64,000 bases of DNA from Aphanomyces cochlioides (lineage: Eukaryota; Oomycota; Saprolegniomycetes; Saprolegniales; Verrucalvaceae). Shown piece after piece: positions 11,624-21,936 of this stretch. The notes below the pieces were generated by a model. The model had not been told where the DNA came from and searched no databases. It saw only the letters and a program-made list of their open reading frames with translations. Position numbers and translations under genes: made by a program. Where the stretch lies: the NCBI GenBank assembly GCA_019828595.1, contig JAHQRK010000011.1:992001-1056000 (forward strand). The letters are read 5' to 3'. Every line of letters begins with the position of its first letter. Position 1 is the stretch's first letter.

Positions 11624-12586
11624 TTAAGCAAGACACAAGCGACGTAGAGCGAAACCAAACCCGATGGCGATACCGAGGGCGGTGAGTGACATGGTGAATC
11701 GTTGGTGAGTTTGTCGTCTGCTTTCTTCTTGCTCGGCTTTGTAGTCGATCTCCAGTTGGTTCAGCTCCTCAGGCGTTAGATCGTGATATTTGATCGCCAT
11801 TTCCTTTACTCCCGGTTGGCCGAAGAGATTCGCAAACGGACATGCGTTGCTCACTCTGCATGGTGATTCTTTTCGTCGCAGTTGTCGCCGCATGGTAGCT
11901 CCTTCGCGCTGTGCTTCTGGAGTGGAGAATCCACTGAGGACATCGAGCTCCTCAAAGACGGCCATGTTGAGCAAAAAGGCTACGTTTGCTTCCTGCACGA
12001 GTTGGCTCGATAGTTCAGGCGTGACGGGCAGCTCATCTAGCTTCTGGCGATACATCTCTTTGAACTCTTTGTGTGACTTGATGCGTTTGAAGTCATAGAA
12101 TGCAGTTCCAAGGCCATTGGGCAAGTGCATCGCGCGGATCGCAGTGCGTTTGAGGATCTGTCCGCCAGACAAATCGCCCAAGTAGCGCGTGTAGGCATGT
12201 GCAACGAGAAGAGCAGGCTGTGTTGTGCCAATAAACTTGAGCCTTGCGACGTAAGCTTTCGTCGCTGCGGACGGTTGCGGCATCTCCTCTCGCCAGTTCG
12301 AGCCATAAAAGTAGACAAGATCTTGAGCCAGCGACGGAACTCTTTCCAGTTCATCTGGGAAATGCAGCAAGCTCACAGTTGGCTCGCTTGCGTCACCAGC
12401 ATCTCTCAGTTGCTGTTCAAGCTCGTCGTATACGTAGTAGAGCATGGCAACCAAGACGCGGTAAACATCTCGCGTGATCCGGCCTTGGATAAACTCTCGA
12501 ATGAAATGAACATTTTCAGCCTCTTGATGAACCTCTTGCGTGCCTTCCTTGAGGTCGCGGGCAAGTCCATTGGCGACGTACGGCAT
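11624..12586 (-). CDS. Heme oxygenase, tail-anchored
   Basis: Single exon, 320 aa from the Met at 12586. The enzyme cleaves heme to biliverdin, CO and Fe2+ using electrons from a reductase. The sequence follows animal HO-1/HO-2 closely: proximal-ligand region KEGTQEVHQEAEN, the motif AHAYTRYLGDLSGGQ containing the distal-helix glycines, and LLNMAVFEELD in the last core helix. After the core comes an insert with a Cys-Pro dipeptide (NACPFANL), reminiscent of the heme regulatory motifs of HO-2. A C-terminal hydrophobic segment ending in RRLCLA should anchor it in the ER with the enzyme facing the cytosol. An earlier in-frame Met exists at 12616, but the later one gives a normal HO N-terminus. 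A TCATTTTTGC sequence just upstream of it resembles an oomycete initiator, which favours the later start. Confidence 0.96.
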   Translation of the reverse strand: MPYVANGLARDLKEGTQEVHQEAENVHFIREFIQGRITRDVYRVLVAMLYYVYDELEQQLRDAGDASEPTVSLLHFPDELERVPSLAQDLVYFYGSNWREEMPQPSAATKAYVARLKFIGTTQPALLVAHAYTRYLGDLSGGQILKRTAIRAMHLPNGLGTAFYDFKRIKSHKEFKEMYRQKLDELPVTPELSSQLVQEANVAFLLNMAVFEELDVLSGFSTPEAQREGATMRRQLRRKESPCRVSNACPFANLFGQPGVKEMAIKYHDLTPEELNQLEIDYKAEQEESRRQTHQRFTMSLTALGIAIGFGFALRRLCLA

Positions 12587-13614
12587 GATTGCAAAAATGA
12601 CAAGGAAACGGCACAACGCAACGCATTTGCTTCAAATTCTGGCTGATGCCTCGGTAGCATTGTGGAGACGTTGTGCAACGAGCCAATCAAGTTGTGTCCC
12701 ATCGTCTGATTGGCAAGAGTTTCACTCGTGTCAAACGTCATTGGTCACAAACTGCACACTTCTCAACTGCCCTCGCTCCAAGGACGCGACAACACTTTTA
12801 GTCATCGAGAAATTCCCTCATTAAAAAAGTACCACTGTTGTTCGGACCCATGTCGCTGTTGCAATGAGGGAAAGACCTTATCCGGCAGAAAGCCCTCTAA
12901 ATTGCCAAAAAACATCATCCGGATAAGTATCCGGATCAACACAAATGCGCTTTCAACATCACTTGGTGACCTTTTGGAAGGAATACACAGTCGCCCCGAT
13001 TAAAAAATATACCATCTACGACTTACCTTGTCAACCACGTTTGGTGCGACCACTAATGTAACTAAATACAGAAATCTGGCAATCGATGAAAGTCCACGAA
13101 TTAACGTAATCGGTCATCTTAACTTACGCTTGAATCGCCGTCAACGGAGTTGGTGATTGCCTCTTGAGAGATTGGGATATCACAATGAAAAGTTGACCCA
13201 CCCAGAGTGCTGCTGCTGTAGCCGACAGAGAGTCAAGGAGTGAAAGTGAAGCCGCCAAGTTGCCGACAATACTCGCTCACCGCCCGCGGTTTTGATCTAC
13301 TACGTAATACTTTTTATGGATTTACAAGATCGTTGATAGCTCTACGGGGAAGCACACCCATAACAAGCCTTGTAGCTTCACTTAAGGAGTACAATTGATG
13401 GGCAGGGCTGCCACAATCTGCTGGAGTCTTCAAGAAGGTTGTAGTCGCCGAGGTATCGGTGCTACGTACTTCATCTGTTTCATATTACTGACGACACTTG
13501 ACACGGAGATTTGACGCGACTGTCGTCAGTAATATGAAACAGAGGAACAGCTGAATCACCAATAAAGTTTGAGAGTTTGCATGTCAAAGTTGATAAAATC
13601 TTCGAAACCTCAAC
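12587..13614. promoter_or_regulatory. Divergent promoter region of heme oxygenase and Ntn hydrolase genes
   Basis: About 1 kb between two genes transcribed away from each other, with no supported gene inside. It contains a TCATTTTTGC initiator-like site before the heme oxygenase Met and a strong hairpin at 13474-13543, described separately. Confidence 0.5.
13474..13543. repeat. 23-bp perfect inverted repeat (24-nt loop)
   Basis: Arms 13474-13496 and 13521-13543 are exact reverse complements, centred on CATATTACTGACGACA. It lies about 70 bp before the start codon at 13615, so it could fold in the 5' UTR, act as a regulatory site, or be the remnant of a small mobile element. Confidence 0.85.
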
Positions 13615-14559
13615 ATGGCGTTCTTCTTGGCTCTTCTGGTCGGTGCGGCCGTCGCCTGCAGCGACATTCTGCTCAATCTACCGCATGAAACGATATCTGC
13701 ACGCACGATGGACTTTGGCATTGACCTCCAGAGCACGGTTGAGGTTGTTCCCCGCGGCACAGTCATGCAAGAACTTGTGGTCAACCATTGCGAAGACTGT
13801 CCTGACTTTGGATGGTCAGTCAAGCACGGCTTCGTTGCGTTCAACATGGTTGGAGTGAACATTGCAACCGATGGCCTCAATGAAGCTGGGCTCTCTGCTG
13901 CGTGGCTCTACTTGTATGCGACTAAATATCCCCGTGCAAATGCAAGTGACCTACGTCCTGTCATCACATCGCTCGTGAGCTACTTTCTCGGCAATTTTGC
14001 CACCGTGGATGAAGTCAAAGCGCAAGTCAACAACGTCCAATTTGCTGAATTTGATCCCCGTCTTCAGACTCTTTTTGCCCCTGGAGCAAAAGAGTCCATG
14101 TTTCCACTCCACGTAGCCATACATGATGCGAAAGGCAAGAGCATTGTGCTGGAATTCTTGAACGGCACGCTCCATGTGTACGATAATCCCGGCGGCGTCA
14201 TGACCAACGACCCGACGTTTGAAAAGCATCTACAACAGCTCGCTGACCACGGAGAGAAACCGATTCCAGGATCGTACAGCAGCTCTGACCGCTTTATCCG
14301 CTTGAGTCTACTCAATCAACACGCCGCCACTCCATTCACGCCAAACACGACGTACAGCCGAGCCACGCCTGAACAAGCTGCCATCTCTACTGCGCTTCAT
14401 CTCATTAACACTGTTGCGATTCAAACTGGTGATGTCTCGGATGGAGAAGCAACACAGTTCACTGTCATTCGCGACCACGGCCGACGCACGATTTACTTCC
14501 TCGCCAACGAAAACCAACTCTTGCGGCGGTTGCATTTTGGCGACAGTGCATCGGTTTAG
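13615..14559 (+). CDS. Secreted choloylglycine hydrolase / penicillin V acylase family protein
   Basis: Single exon, 314 aa. It belongs to the linear-amide C-N hydrolase (CBAH) family of Ntn hydrolases, which cleave amide bonds of bile-salt conjugates, penicillin V, acyl-homoserine lactones or N-acyl lipids. The first 14 residues are a short signal peptide, so cleavage before CSDILLN would expose Cys15 as the N-terminal nucleophile, as the mechanism needs. Other family signatures: SARTMDFG (Arg and Asp of the active site), NIATDGLNEAGLSAAWLY, GVMTNDPTFEKHL (catalytic Asn region) and SSDRFIRLS (conserved Arg). Length is normal. The lack of introns and a mainly bacterial family suggest, but do not prove, horizontal transfer. 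Substrate cannot be predicted. Confidence 0.9.
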   Translation: MAFFLALLVGAAVACSDILLNLPHETISARTMDFGIDLQSTVEVVPRGTVMQELVVNHCEDCPDFGWSVKHGFVAFNMVGVNIATDGLNEAGLSAAWLYLYATKYPRANASDLRPVITSLVSYFLGNFATVDEVKAQVNNVQFAEFDPRLQTLFAPGAKESMFPLHVAIHDAKGKSIVLEFLNGTLHVYDNPGGVMTNDPTFEKHLQQLADHGEKPIPGSYSSSDRFIRLSLLNQHAATPFTPNTTYSRATPEQAAISTALHLINTVAIQTGDVSDGEATQFTVIRDHGRRTIYFLANENQLLRRLHFGDSASV

Positions 14560-15068
14560 CTGACTTGAATGTCATAGTGTGCAGTAGCAATCACTGTCCT
14601 CGTGGCGACTATATGCAACGAAGAGCCTTCCGTCAAATCTAGCATGTTGTATCCCTCTGGGTGACTTATCAACAATAATGCATCAATCTAACAAAATCCA
14701 TATATTCAGTAAGGATCATTGGAAGAAGCCTTTTGTGATCACCTATGAATTTTTTGAGCTGGTTGGACATTAAAAAATATCATTCCACTTCTGAATGTTA
14801 AAAATGAGAGTAGAGTACCAATTCGCCTTCCGTGTGGCTTGAATATGACATGTCCAAGTGTTCATCCCACATCTTTGGCGCTTTTGACGCGTCAATACTT
14901 CCACCCCACATGTCGGAGCGCTGCTCATTCGGGTGAATGCCTCATGTTAGGAGTTAAAGAGTTGTTTTGATCGCCGAAACATCTTTCGCAGATACCATTT
15001 CATTTGATAAATCCAATATTGACATTTTATGACTAACTGAGCAGGTTGTTGCTAATTGCAAGAGGTAC
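14560..15068. other. Intergenic, no gene seen
   Basis: AT-rich sequence downstream of the hydrolase gene. I see no coding region, RNA gene or clear repeat. Confidence 0.5.
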
Positions 15069-15560
15069 TGTAAAACCTCTTTTAAGAGCCCCCCTCTAAT
15101 AGTAGCCTCGGTGAGATCCCACTTTCCCGTATAATTTTATATGATCAAGAACTAAAGTGCAACTCTCCTATCAGAGCAATCAAAACATCGAGGGATTCAT
15201 GTTCATTTGTCATCATAGTCAAGGGCATCAAACTCATCATCAAAGTCCTTTATCACATCCATATCGATCGCTTCATCAAAACCCATGTTTCTATTCAATT
15301 TTCATGAGGAAGGGATCTCATCATGTAGCCCTTGCGGTGTCGTTTGATTTCTTCAATCCTTCGTGCTTTTGTTTCCATCGACAAGCATTTGCTGGATCAA
15401 CACCGAACTTCTTTGCTGCAGGAACGATAACGTTATATCGTCTTTTCGAATTACGCGGCATATTATTGATGTTGCATGGGGAGGCAACAAATATCCTTTT
15501 GTCCTCCTCGTCTACACCATTTAAGAGCTTAAAACCTGACATTCGACAACCCAGCTAAGC
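15069..15560 (-). pseudogene. Fragment of a pogo-like transposon
   Basis: The minus strand around 15542-15321 encodes a helix-turn-helix-like stretch (AAKKFGVDPANACRWKQKHE) typical of the N-terminus of pogo/Tigger transposases. Further down, after stops, is an acidic run (VIKDFDDEFDALDYDDK) like a transposase tail. The left edge (CTGTAAAACCTCTT) resembles pogo terminal repeats. No catalytic domain remains. Confidence 0.5.
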
Positions 15561-16099
15561 ATACCAGTGCTGTATTAGATAGAGCACCAAATTACATGGC
15601 ATGCAATAGGACATAACGTTAGATATGGGCCTACCGGTAGACTTCGTCTTGATTATGTACAATAACGTTAACGTCAAATTTCTTTGAGAATCGAATACCT
15701 AAGAAACTCTATATTCACTCCTATACAGCAATATTAATTCAAAAGGGTTTTTCTATTTGTGACCCCCCCCCTTGGGGAGGTTACAATACTACCGGTAGCT
15801 TTGAGGTCGTTTCAGAGTGGGGCAGAATAAGTTTCTATTCTTACCCTCTCGCGAAACATGAATGGGGTAAACTTGAGGATAAACTGGACTGTTCGGATAA
15901 ATGGTCGTATTCGGATTCCCTCCACTTTCCAACATCGACTTTTCATGGAATAGCTTGTTTGTATTGCGGCTGTAATCGCAATCCAGGGTGCGCACTAGCT
16001 GTCGTGAACATGGATGGACGTTCGGATCGATGGCCGAATATGAGTAAGCATACAACGAGGAAGTCTTACTTTGAGGACAGTTATTACAAGTGTACGAGT

Positions 16100-16225
16100 T
16101 TACAGAGAGTCTTGATACGATGGGGGTGAATTCAAGAGTGAGATTAGACTGTTAGAATGAGTGGCGGGAAGCCAGATCTGTAATGTCCTACTTCTATTGG
16201 ACGGAAATCTAATTTTCCACAGTTA
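16100..16225 (-). repeat. 3' LTR of the copia element
   Basis: 126 bp, about 95% identical to 21355-21479 (five substitutions and one indel by eye). Read on the minus strand it starts TAACTGTGG and ends CTCTGTAA rather than the usual TG...CA. The inner side is preceded by the polypurine tract. Confidence 0.85.
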
Positions 16226-16364
16226 CTTCCCCTGATCAGTTTGTTTTCGAGAGGGTGGAAGCATGACCTCGAACACACATTGATCTCACTTGACTCTAGG
16301 GTCCAACCGAGATATCCGCAAGCTTCCGCAAGTCGCAGAAATACACACAAGTGGACATTTTTGT

Positions 16365-16628
16365 GGATCTGTAGGGATTTGGTCGCCCACAGATCCGTTT
16401 TTTATCATTTCTGGACGTCGCACCACCGGCATGTCATGGGTTTTTTTCACAGCTTTGAGGGAGGTGATGGCCCTCAGAGCTGGCGGGATTTGATCACCCG
16501 TTGTATTTTGGCTATCAGTTTGCACAGTGGTGACCCAGTATGGCGCGAGCGCAAAGGTTGCAGGGAGGTGATGACCCTGTAACCTTACGACCATGTCATG
16601 TCGCTGTGGGAGGTGGTTGCCCACAGCG
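16365..16628. other. Series of five hairpins with a shared nine-base loop
   Basis: Hairpins at 16365-16396, 16450-16482, 16484-16500, 16556-16584 and 16601-16628. Stems differ in sequence but each closes with GGG...CCC (CGGG...CCCG in the third) around a nine-base loop: ATTTGGTCG, AGGTGATGG, ATTTGATCA, AGGTGATGA, AGGTGGTTG. The stem pairing is kept while sequences vary. The series lies in the 3' untranslated part of the copia element, about 140 bp inside the 3' LTR. Confidence 0.75.
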
Positions 16629-17279
16629 AATGGCATGTGAAGAGGTTGTCCATGGGTCTGCCCGTTGCCACTTATCGTTGGTCTCGTTGTGAGCTGTTGA
16701 GGATGCGCCTCTGTGGTTGAGGGGTGGCTTAGGTCGCGGGTTGGCGCCAGCATAATTCGTGATGGTTACGGGACTATTCCGTCCCTAACTTGTTCGAGCC
16801 TTGACGGCCATGGACTGTGCGTCCTCTGCGATGATCGTCGAACGGGATTGACGGTAGGTAACAATGGGTGGAGCGGTCTCCAGGTCACTCTCCCTTTAGT
16901 TTGTTTTGACAACTTTTCATGTTCTTGGTCGACTTCAGACGTTGTTTTTGGTCGACTTCAGACGCCTTTGTTCACACGCACCAAGGTATGTTGATGTGAT
17001 GGTTTTTGGTGTGATTAATAGTTGCTTAGTGAACATTGTTGCTTCTAAGCGGCATTGCGTCTTGCAAAGCGTTTGCTCTGTCCCCATTTTACTTCTGTCT
17101 TTCTTGCAACGGTATGTTGGCGTTGACATTGACATAAATTAATGCTCAATCCTTAGATACTTGTTCGTAAGGATTGTTTTGCTCGCGGTGACATTGTCAG
17201 CGGCATTTTGTGCGGTCATTTTCCGCTGCGCTGTCGCGTCTCTCTTCGGCGTTCCGCTTTGTTTGTCGCTTTGTTGCCG

Positions 17280-18323
17280 CTATTCTCGCGGTCGTTTTTC
17301 GTTGCTCTCTGCCACCTCTGTCACGGCCCGCGTTGTTTGACATTGGCCTGCCGCTTGTGCTTGCGACCGTTTCCGCTGCGCTCTGGCGAGTCGCTGCGGC
17401 GTCTGCTCGGTGATTTGGTGCGCCGCTGCGATGAACTCGACTTCGGTGGTGCTTTGGCCAACTAGGCTCTGTTTCTTCGACATGTATGTGATCGCTCCTC
17501 CGGCCATCGTGATGACTGACCCAGTGATAGATTTGCTGTCGTGCTTGTCGTTCGCAAAGTCGGCGTCACTGAATGCTTTTGGTCTTGCGCTTGCACGTCC
17601 GTCATACTTGATGCCAAGATGCTTTGTCCCTTGCAGGTATTTCAGGACTCGCTTCGCCATCTTCCAGTGACTTGTGTTGTAGTGGTCTGGTGGCGGTGAC
17701 ATTGTACTGCAGCGCGCCAGTGAGGCTCCGATATGGAAGGTTGTTGGGATTGTCGCTGGCTCTCACTTCTGCTTGTAGACCTTCCACTTGCGGCGTTGGC
17801 TCGGAATCGCAAGCTTGCATGTGGAACTTCACAAGCAATTCTTCGACAAACGTGCTTTGCGATATCTTCACGGACGTGCTGAGCGGTCTCTTTCAATCCT
17901 CATTCCAAGTAGGAAAGTTAGCTCTCCGTTATCGGACATTTCAAATGTTCACGTGAGGTCGTTTCGGACGGCGTCCAGAGCCTTCTTGCAGCTTGTCGCG
18001 ATCACTATGTCATCCACGTATACTGCGAGGTATATGATAGTTCTGTCTTCATTGTTCACCATGACGTAGATGCATTGCTCTTTGTGGCATCGCTTGAAGC
18101 CGATCGACGCGAGGTGGTCGTTGAGTTTCTTGTTCCATTGACGCGGGGCTTGTTTCAAGCCGTATATGGACTTGTTCAGTTTGCACACCAGGTGAGTCTT
18201 CCCCTCGACTTGATATCGCTCTGGCTGTTCCATGTAGATGTCTTCATCAAGGTCGCCGTTGAGAAAAGCGGTCTTCTCGTCAAGTTGTGCGGTCTCCAAG
18301 TCAGCATCGCCACAAGCGCACAC
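17280..18323 (-). pseudogene. copia reverse transcriptase and RNase H, frameshifted
   Basis: 18323-17949 carries reverse transcriptase motifs (AFLNGDLDEDIYMEQP, SIYGLKQAPRQWN, LAVYVDDIVIA with the YVDD catalytic pair). The remainder down to about 17280 is in other frames and includes an RNase H region (HLGIKYDG, AFSDADFANDK, STTEVEFIAAA). The end of RNase H is replaced by unrelated sequence. At least two frameshifts separate the pieces from each other and from the integrase frame. Confidence 0.88.
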
Positions 18324-20590
18324 AGTAGCCGGAGGGAATCAAGGCGAAGAACCGGTGCGTATGTGTCGATAAAGTCCACGCCAGCAATTTGAAGATATCC
18401 CTTTAGGCATAAGCGTGCTTTGAAGCGTTCAATCGATCCGTCGGCGTCATACTTCACCTTCCAAACCCACTTGCATTTCAGTGCCATGCGATCAGCCGGG
18501 AGAGGTACGAGTTCCCAAACATTGTTGTTTAACATAGCTTGGTATTCAGTGCTGGTCGCTTCAATCCATTCACGCCGATACTCGCCTTTGTCGACGTCGC
18601 GGAAGGTCTGCGGTTCGACAATCTTGTTGCTCACGCTGTTCACTTCATAGATCTTTGGCTTCTTGATTGTGCGGGCAGATTGCCGTGTTGCCACGCGCTT
18701 CCCGCTTTGGGCATTTGGTGCGGCGCTGTCGCCGTCGGACTTGTCGGTTGTCTCGAGTATTGGCGCTTCCTCCTGGTCAGTAGTAAATCTTGCCTTGTAG
18801 ATCTCGTCGTCAAGCGCAAGTTTGCCCGTGGAGTCGTGGGATGGGATGACAAGGCGCCTTGCCTTGAAGTCCTGATCTAGAAACATGTTCGCGTTTCGAA
18901 GCTTTGTTTCGTCAAACTTCACGGAGCGGGAGGTTTGAATGGTGCGTTTCTTTGGATTGTACAGAAGATAACCCAGTTTTTCCTTTGCATAGCCAACGAA
19001 GACGCATGGTACCTCTGGATTCGACAGCTTGGACGCGCGCTCGGACTTTGGGACATACATGTAAGCGAGACACCCGAACGTCTTGAGCATGTGCAATGTG
19101 CTAGGCTTTGCGAACAAGACTTCATATGGAGTTCGTTGGTTCAGCAACTCTTGCGGCGTGTTGTTGTACACGTAGACGACGTGATCAAGCGCGTATCCCC
19201 AGAGTTGAGCTGGTAGACCCCTCATTGTCATGTAGACTCTGACCTTGTTGAATAGGTATTCGTTCGTCTTCTCGGCCGAGTAGTTTTCCTCGGGGGTGTG
19301 CGGGTTGGTGAACTTCTGCTTGATCCCTCTTGCTGTGCACGCCGCTCGGAAGCTTGCGCTCGTGTACTCGTCTCCACCATCGGAGTATATGTTGCTGATC
19401 CGTGAGTCTCGCCGTTGGTTGTCCAGTTCTGATGTCAACTCGTCGAGGTGTAGAACGGCATCATCCTTGGACTTGAGCAGACGGGCGAAGATGAATCGCG
19501 ACGCGTGGTCGGTAAAGACGCTGGTGTACTTTTGCCCATGAATTGTCTTAGGCGTGATCGGTCCGCACAAGTCCGCGCTCAAGCTTTCTAGCGGCTTGGG
19601 GGCAACGAAGTGGTTTTGGTTGCGGTATGACACCCTTTTGGCTTGGCCTTGCATGCATCCCTCGCATTTGTGTTGAGAGGTAGTCGAGTCTTCATCATGG
19701 TTCATGATTGGTTTGATGATTTTAGCGACTTGGTCGATGCCAGCGTGGTTCAGTTTGTTGTGCCATCGCACCAACTTGTCGTTCGTTTTTACCGCATTGA
19801 CTTGATTTGATTTGGTTTGTTGTAGAACATACATGCCGTTCAAACGCTTGAAGACAAGAGCCCTTGGTTCGTCCTTCCTTATGTAGATCGCTTCTTCCAA
19901 GTCTTGTTTCACAAGCCGGTATCCCATCGTCAGCAGTTGGATGTGGGAAATGAGGTTTTTGTAGATGTTCGGTTCAAACGCAACATTGTCAAGCGTGAGC
20001 GTGCTGCTTCTTTTCCCGTCCATAAGTTGGATGTGCGCGGTGCCGCTGCACCCTTTTATTTGCTCGCTGTTGGGTAGGATCAAGTTTGCATTTCCATAAC
20101 AGTCTACGACGTAGTGCCGCAACCTGGTGACATGGCCAGTGGCGCAGTTGTCGAGCGTCCAGTGGGTTTCTTGACCGTTTGGCGTGCCATCGCTCACAGC
20201 GTTGATTTTGTAGTTGACCTCGTCGTCGTCCAAAGCCGCTAGGGATTTCCGCAGTGGCGTTTTTGTGAAGGTGACTTTAGAGGCGCGGTAATCCTTTGGT
20301 CTTGCCCCCTTACCCTTCTTGTCACGATAGTTTGGATCGAAGTCATCGTGATCTTGGGCGACGTGGTCGCTTGTCTTCCGACAGATGAAGCACCACTTTC
20401 CTTCGGACTTGCGGACATTCTTGATGGTATTGAGTTTGGTTTTGAGAGCATTGATTTCATGTGTGATATTAGCGTAGCTGTCTCCCTTCTCCTTGGGCTT
20501 CTTGTGGTCGCGCTCGCGGCTGTGATGGTACGATCGCGTTCGCTTACGCTCTTTACGCTTCTCTTCCTCATTCAACAAGGCGCTGATCAA
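18176..20590 (-). pseudogene. copia Gag C-terminus, protease, integrase and N-terminal reverse transcriptase
   Basis: An 804-codon open frame. It has a degenerate zinc knuckle (CFIC...H...), a protease-like WTLDNCATGH where the usual Asp-Ser-Gly is altered to Asp-Asn-Cys, and an HHCC integrase domain (WHNKLNHAG...CEGC). The integrase core triad is visible in ADLCGP, YSDGGDEY and TPEENYSAEKTNEY, followed by the reverse transcriptase start (WVWKVKYDADGSIERFKARL). A frameshift near 18310 ends it inside reverse transcriptase. The altered protease site and shifts mark it as dead. Confidence 0.9.
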
Positions 20591-20595
20591 AGTCT

Positions 20596-21309
20596 TTAGG
20601 CTAATTCTTGATTCGGTGTCGGCTTCAGATGGTTGATGAAGGCATTGAAGTTGTCAGGACCGTCGTTTGGCAAGGTAACAAGGATCCACTCGACCGTCTC
20701 ACTCTCGCTGATCTTTTTACCCATGTCATTTAGCTCGCGGATGATTGCGCGAGTCTTGGTGATATGTTTGAGCATGTCATACTTGGGGTCATATTTCCGT
20801 TCACAAAGGCGGCGAAGCACGTAAATGGTGTTGGACCATTCTTTCTTCTCATAGTTGTCGATTAGGGTTTGCCACATCTCGGCGGGAGTCTTGTCTTCGC
20901 GGACCATGTCAAACACTTCATCCGAAAGAGAAGTTCGAAGGTAAGATTTCGCGAGATTCGCCTTGTCCGAGAACTCCGCCACTTGTTGTTGCGTAGCACT
21001 ATCGTCCAGCGTTTCGGTGCCGGAGATGATGCCCCAGATGTGGCGAAGTCGGCAGACCCCTTCAAATTTTGCCTTGAAGGTGGAGAAGTTCTTCCCGTTG
21101 AACCGCACTTTGCGCAGCAGGTCCTTCGCGTCAGTTTCGGTGGTCGTCGAAGTGGATTTCGTCGCGCTCGACTGGGCTCGCATGAGCTCGATCTCTTGCT
21201 TCTGGTGGTCCAGAAGGCGTTTCAGTTCTCCAAGCTCTTGGACATGATTTCAATAGCTCCAGCTCGTTCGAGCTCCGATTGCGTAGGGGATGCGGGGGGT
21301 GTAGACATA
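20596..21309 (-). pseudogene. copia gag, frameshifted
   Basis: A 195-codon frame (21183-20596) matches copia-type Gag (VRFNGKNFSTFKAKFEGVCR, a UBN2/gag-polypeptide-like start). A likely original Met lies at 21309 (MSTPPASPTQSELERAG), but a single-base frameshift near 21240 separates it. Another shift separates Gag from the long Pol frame at about 20610. Confidence 0.8.
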
Positions 21310-21354
21310 GTTAGTCGTTGTTGGTTTCTTTAAGAGAATTTACGGCTGTTAACC

Positions 21355-21479
21355 TTACAGAGAGCCTTGATACGATGGGGTGAATTCAAGAGTGAGATTA
21401 GACTGTTAGAATGAGTGGTGGGAAGCCAGATCTGTAATGTCCTATTTCTATTGGACGAAAATCAAATTTTCCACAGTTA
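21355..21479 (-). repeat. 5' LTR of the copia element
   Basis: 125 bp partner of the 3' LTR. It is followed inward by GGTTAACAGCCG, which does not obviously match the initiator-tRNA primer site common in copia elements, then by the gag leader. Confidence 0.85.
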
Positions 21480-21936
21480 CGAGTGAGACAGTTTTCTGTC
21501 GGTCGTTCCGAATGACGCGCAAAAGTTTCGACCAGCTCGCTAAGTACTTGCACCTCAAACGCAAGAAACTCTCCGACAATGACAGAGATATCCCCCATGT
21601 ACCATTGGAGATGAGACTTACCATAACACTGTCATACTTGGGATCAAGAACGTCCATGTCAAAGGTGGCTGATGTATATGGTGTATCCAAATCGACTGCA
21701 CAACGAGCCATATTTGAAGTTGTTGCTCTCATATACAGAGAGAGGTCAAATTATGTCTTTTTCCCTCGTAGCTCCATGGAATGGCACAATGTCCAACTTG
21801 GATTTAGAAGACTTGCAGGCTTTCCTCATGTAATTGGAGCCGTTGATGGAACTTTAATTGACCTCACAACATGTAATCGCTCTTAGTTGTAATTTGATGG
21901 ACCAAGGTTTCGATTGCATTTGTCATTCTTGAAACA

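Larger units (their letters stand above)
16100..21479 (-). mobile_element. Ty1/copia LTR retrotransposon (5.4 kb)
   Basis: Flanked by direct repeats of 126 and 125 bp (LTRs) and by an exact 5-bp target duplication CGAGT (16095-16099 and 21480-21484). Coding order on the minus strand is gag, protease, integrase, reverse transcriptase, RNase H, the copia order. A purine tract AGGGGAAG abuts the 3' LTR. Several frameshifts show it is inactive. The insertion sits exactly within the Harbinger transposase frame. Confidence 0.93.
15782..21886 (+). pseudogene. PIF/Harbinger transposase, interrupted and C-terminally deleted
   Basis: Two parts, 15782-16099 and 21485-21886, read through as one open frame when the retrotransposon and one copy of its 5-bp target duplication are ignored. 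No ATG is evident at the left end, so an upstream exon or lost start is possible. The right part has the family pattern (CRSFRMTRKSFDQLAKYL, SMSKVADVYGVSKSTAQRAI, GFPHVIGAVDGTLID), including the first catalytic Asp in GAVDGT. The second and third acidic residues of the DDE triad are missing because fewer than 100 bp separate this end from the partner gene. The element cannot move on its own. Confidence 0.8.

Noticed and set aside
15764..15774. Run of Cs beside GGGG as a possible regulatory quadruplex
   Set aside because: A single homopolymer tract at the end of the Harbinger element; no set of four G tracts.
16241..16753. Protein-coding frames at the copia 3' region with recurring Gly-x-x-Ile/Leu-Pro
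   Set aside because: The recurrence follows from the hairpin loops; frames do not continue from Pol and lack domain similarity, so RNA structure explains them better.
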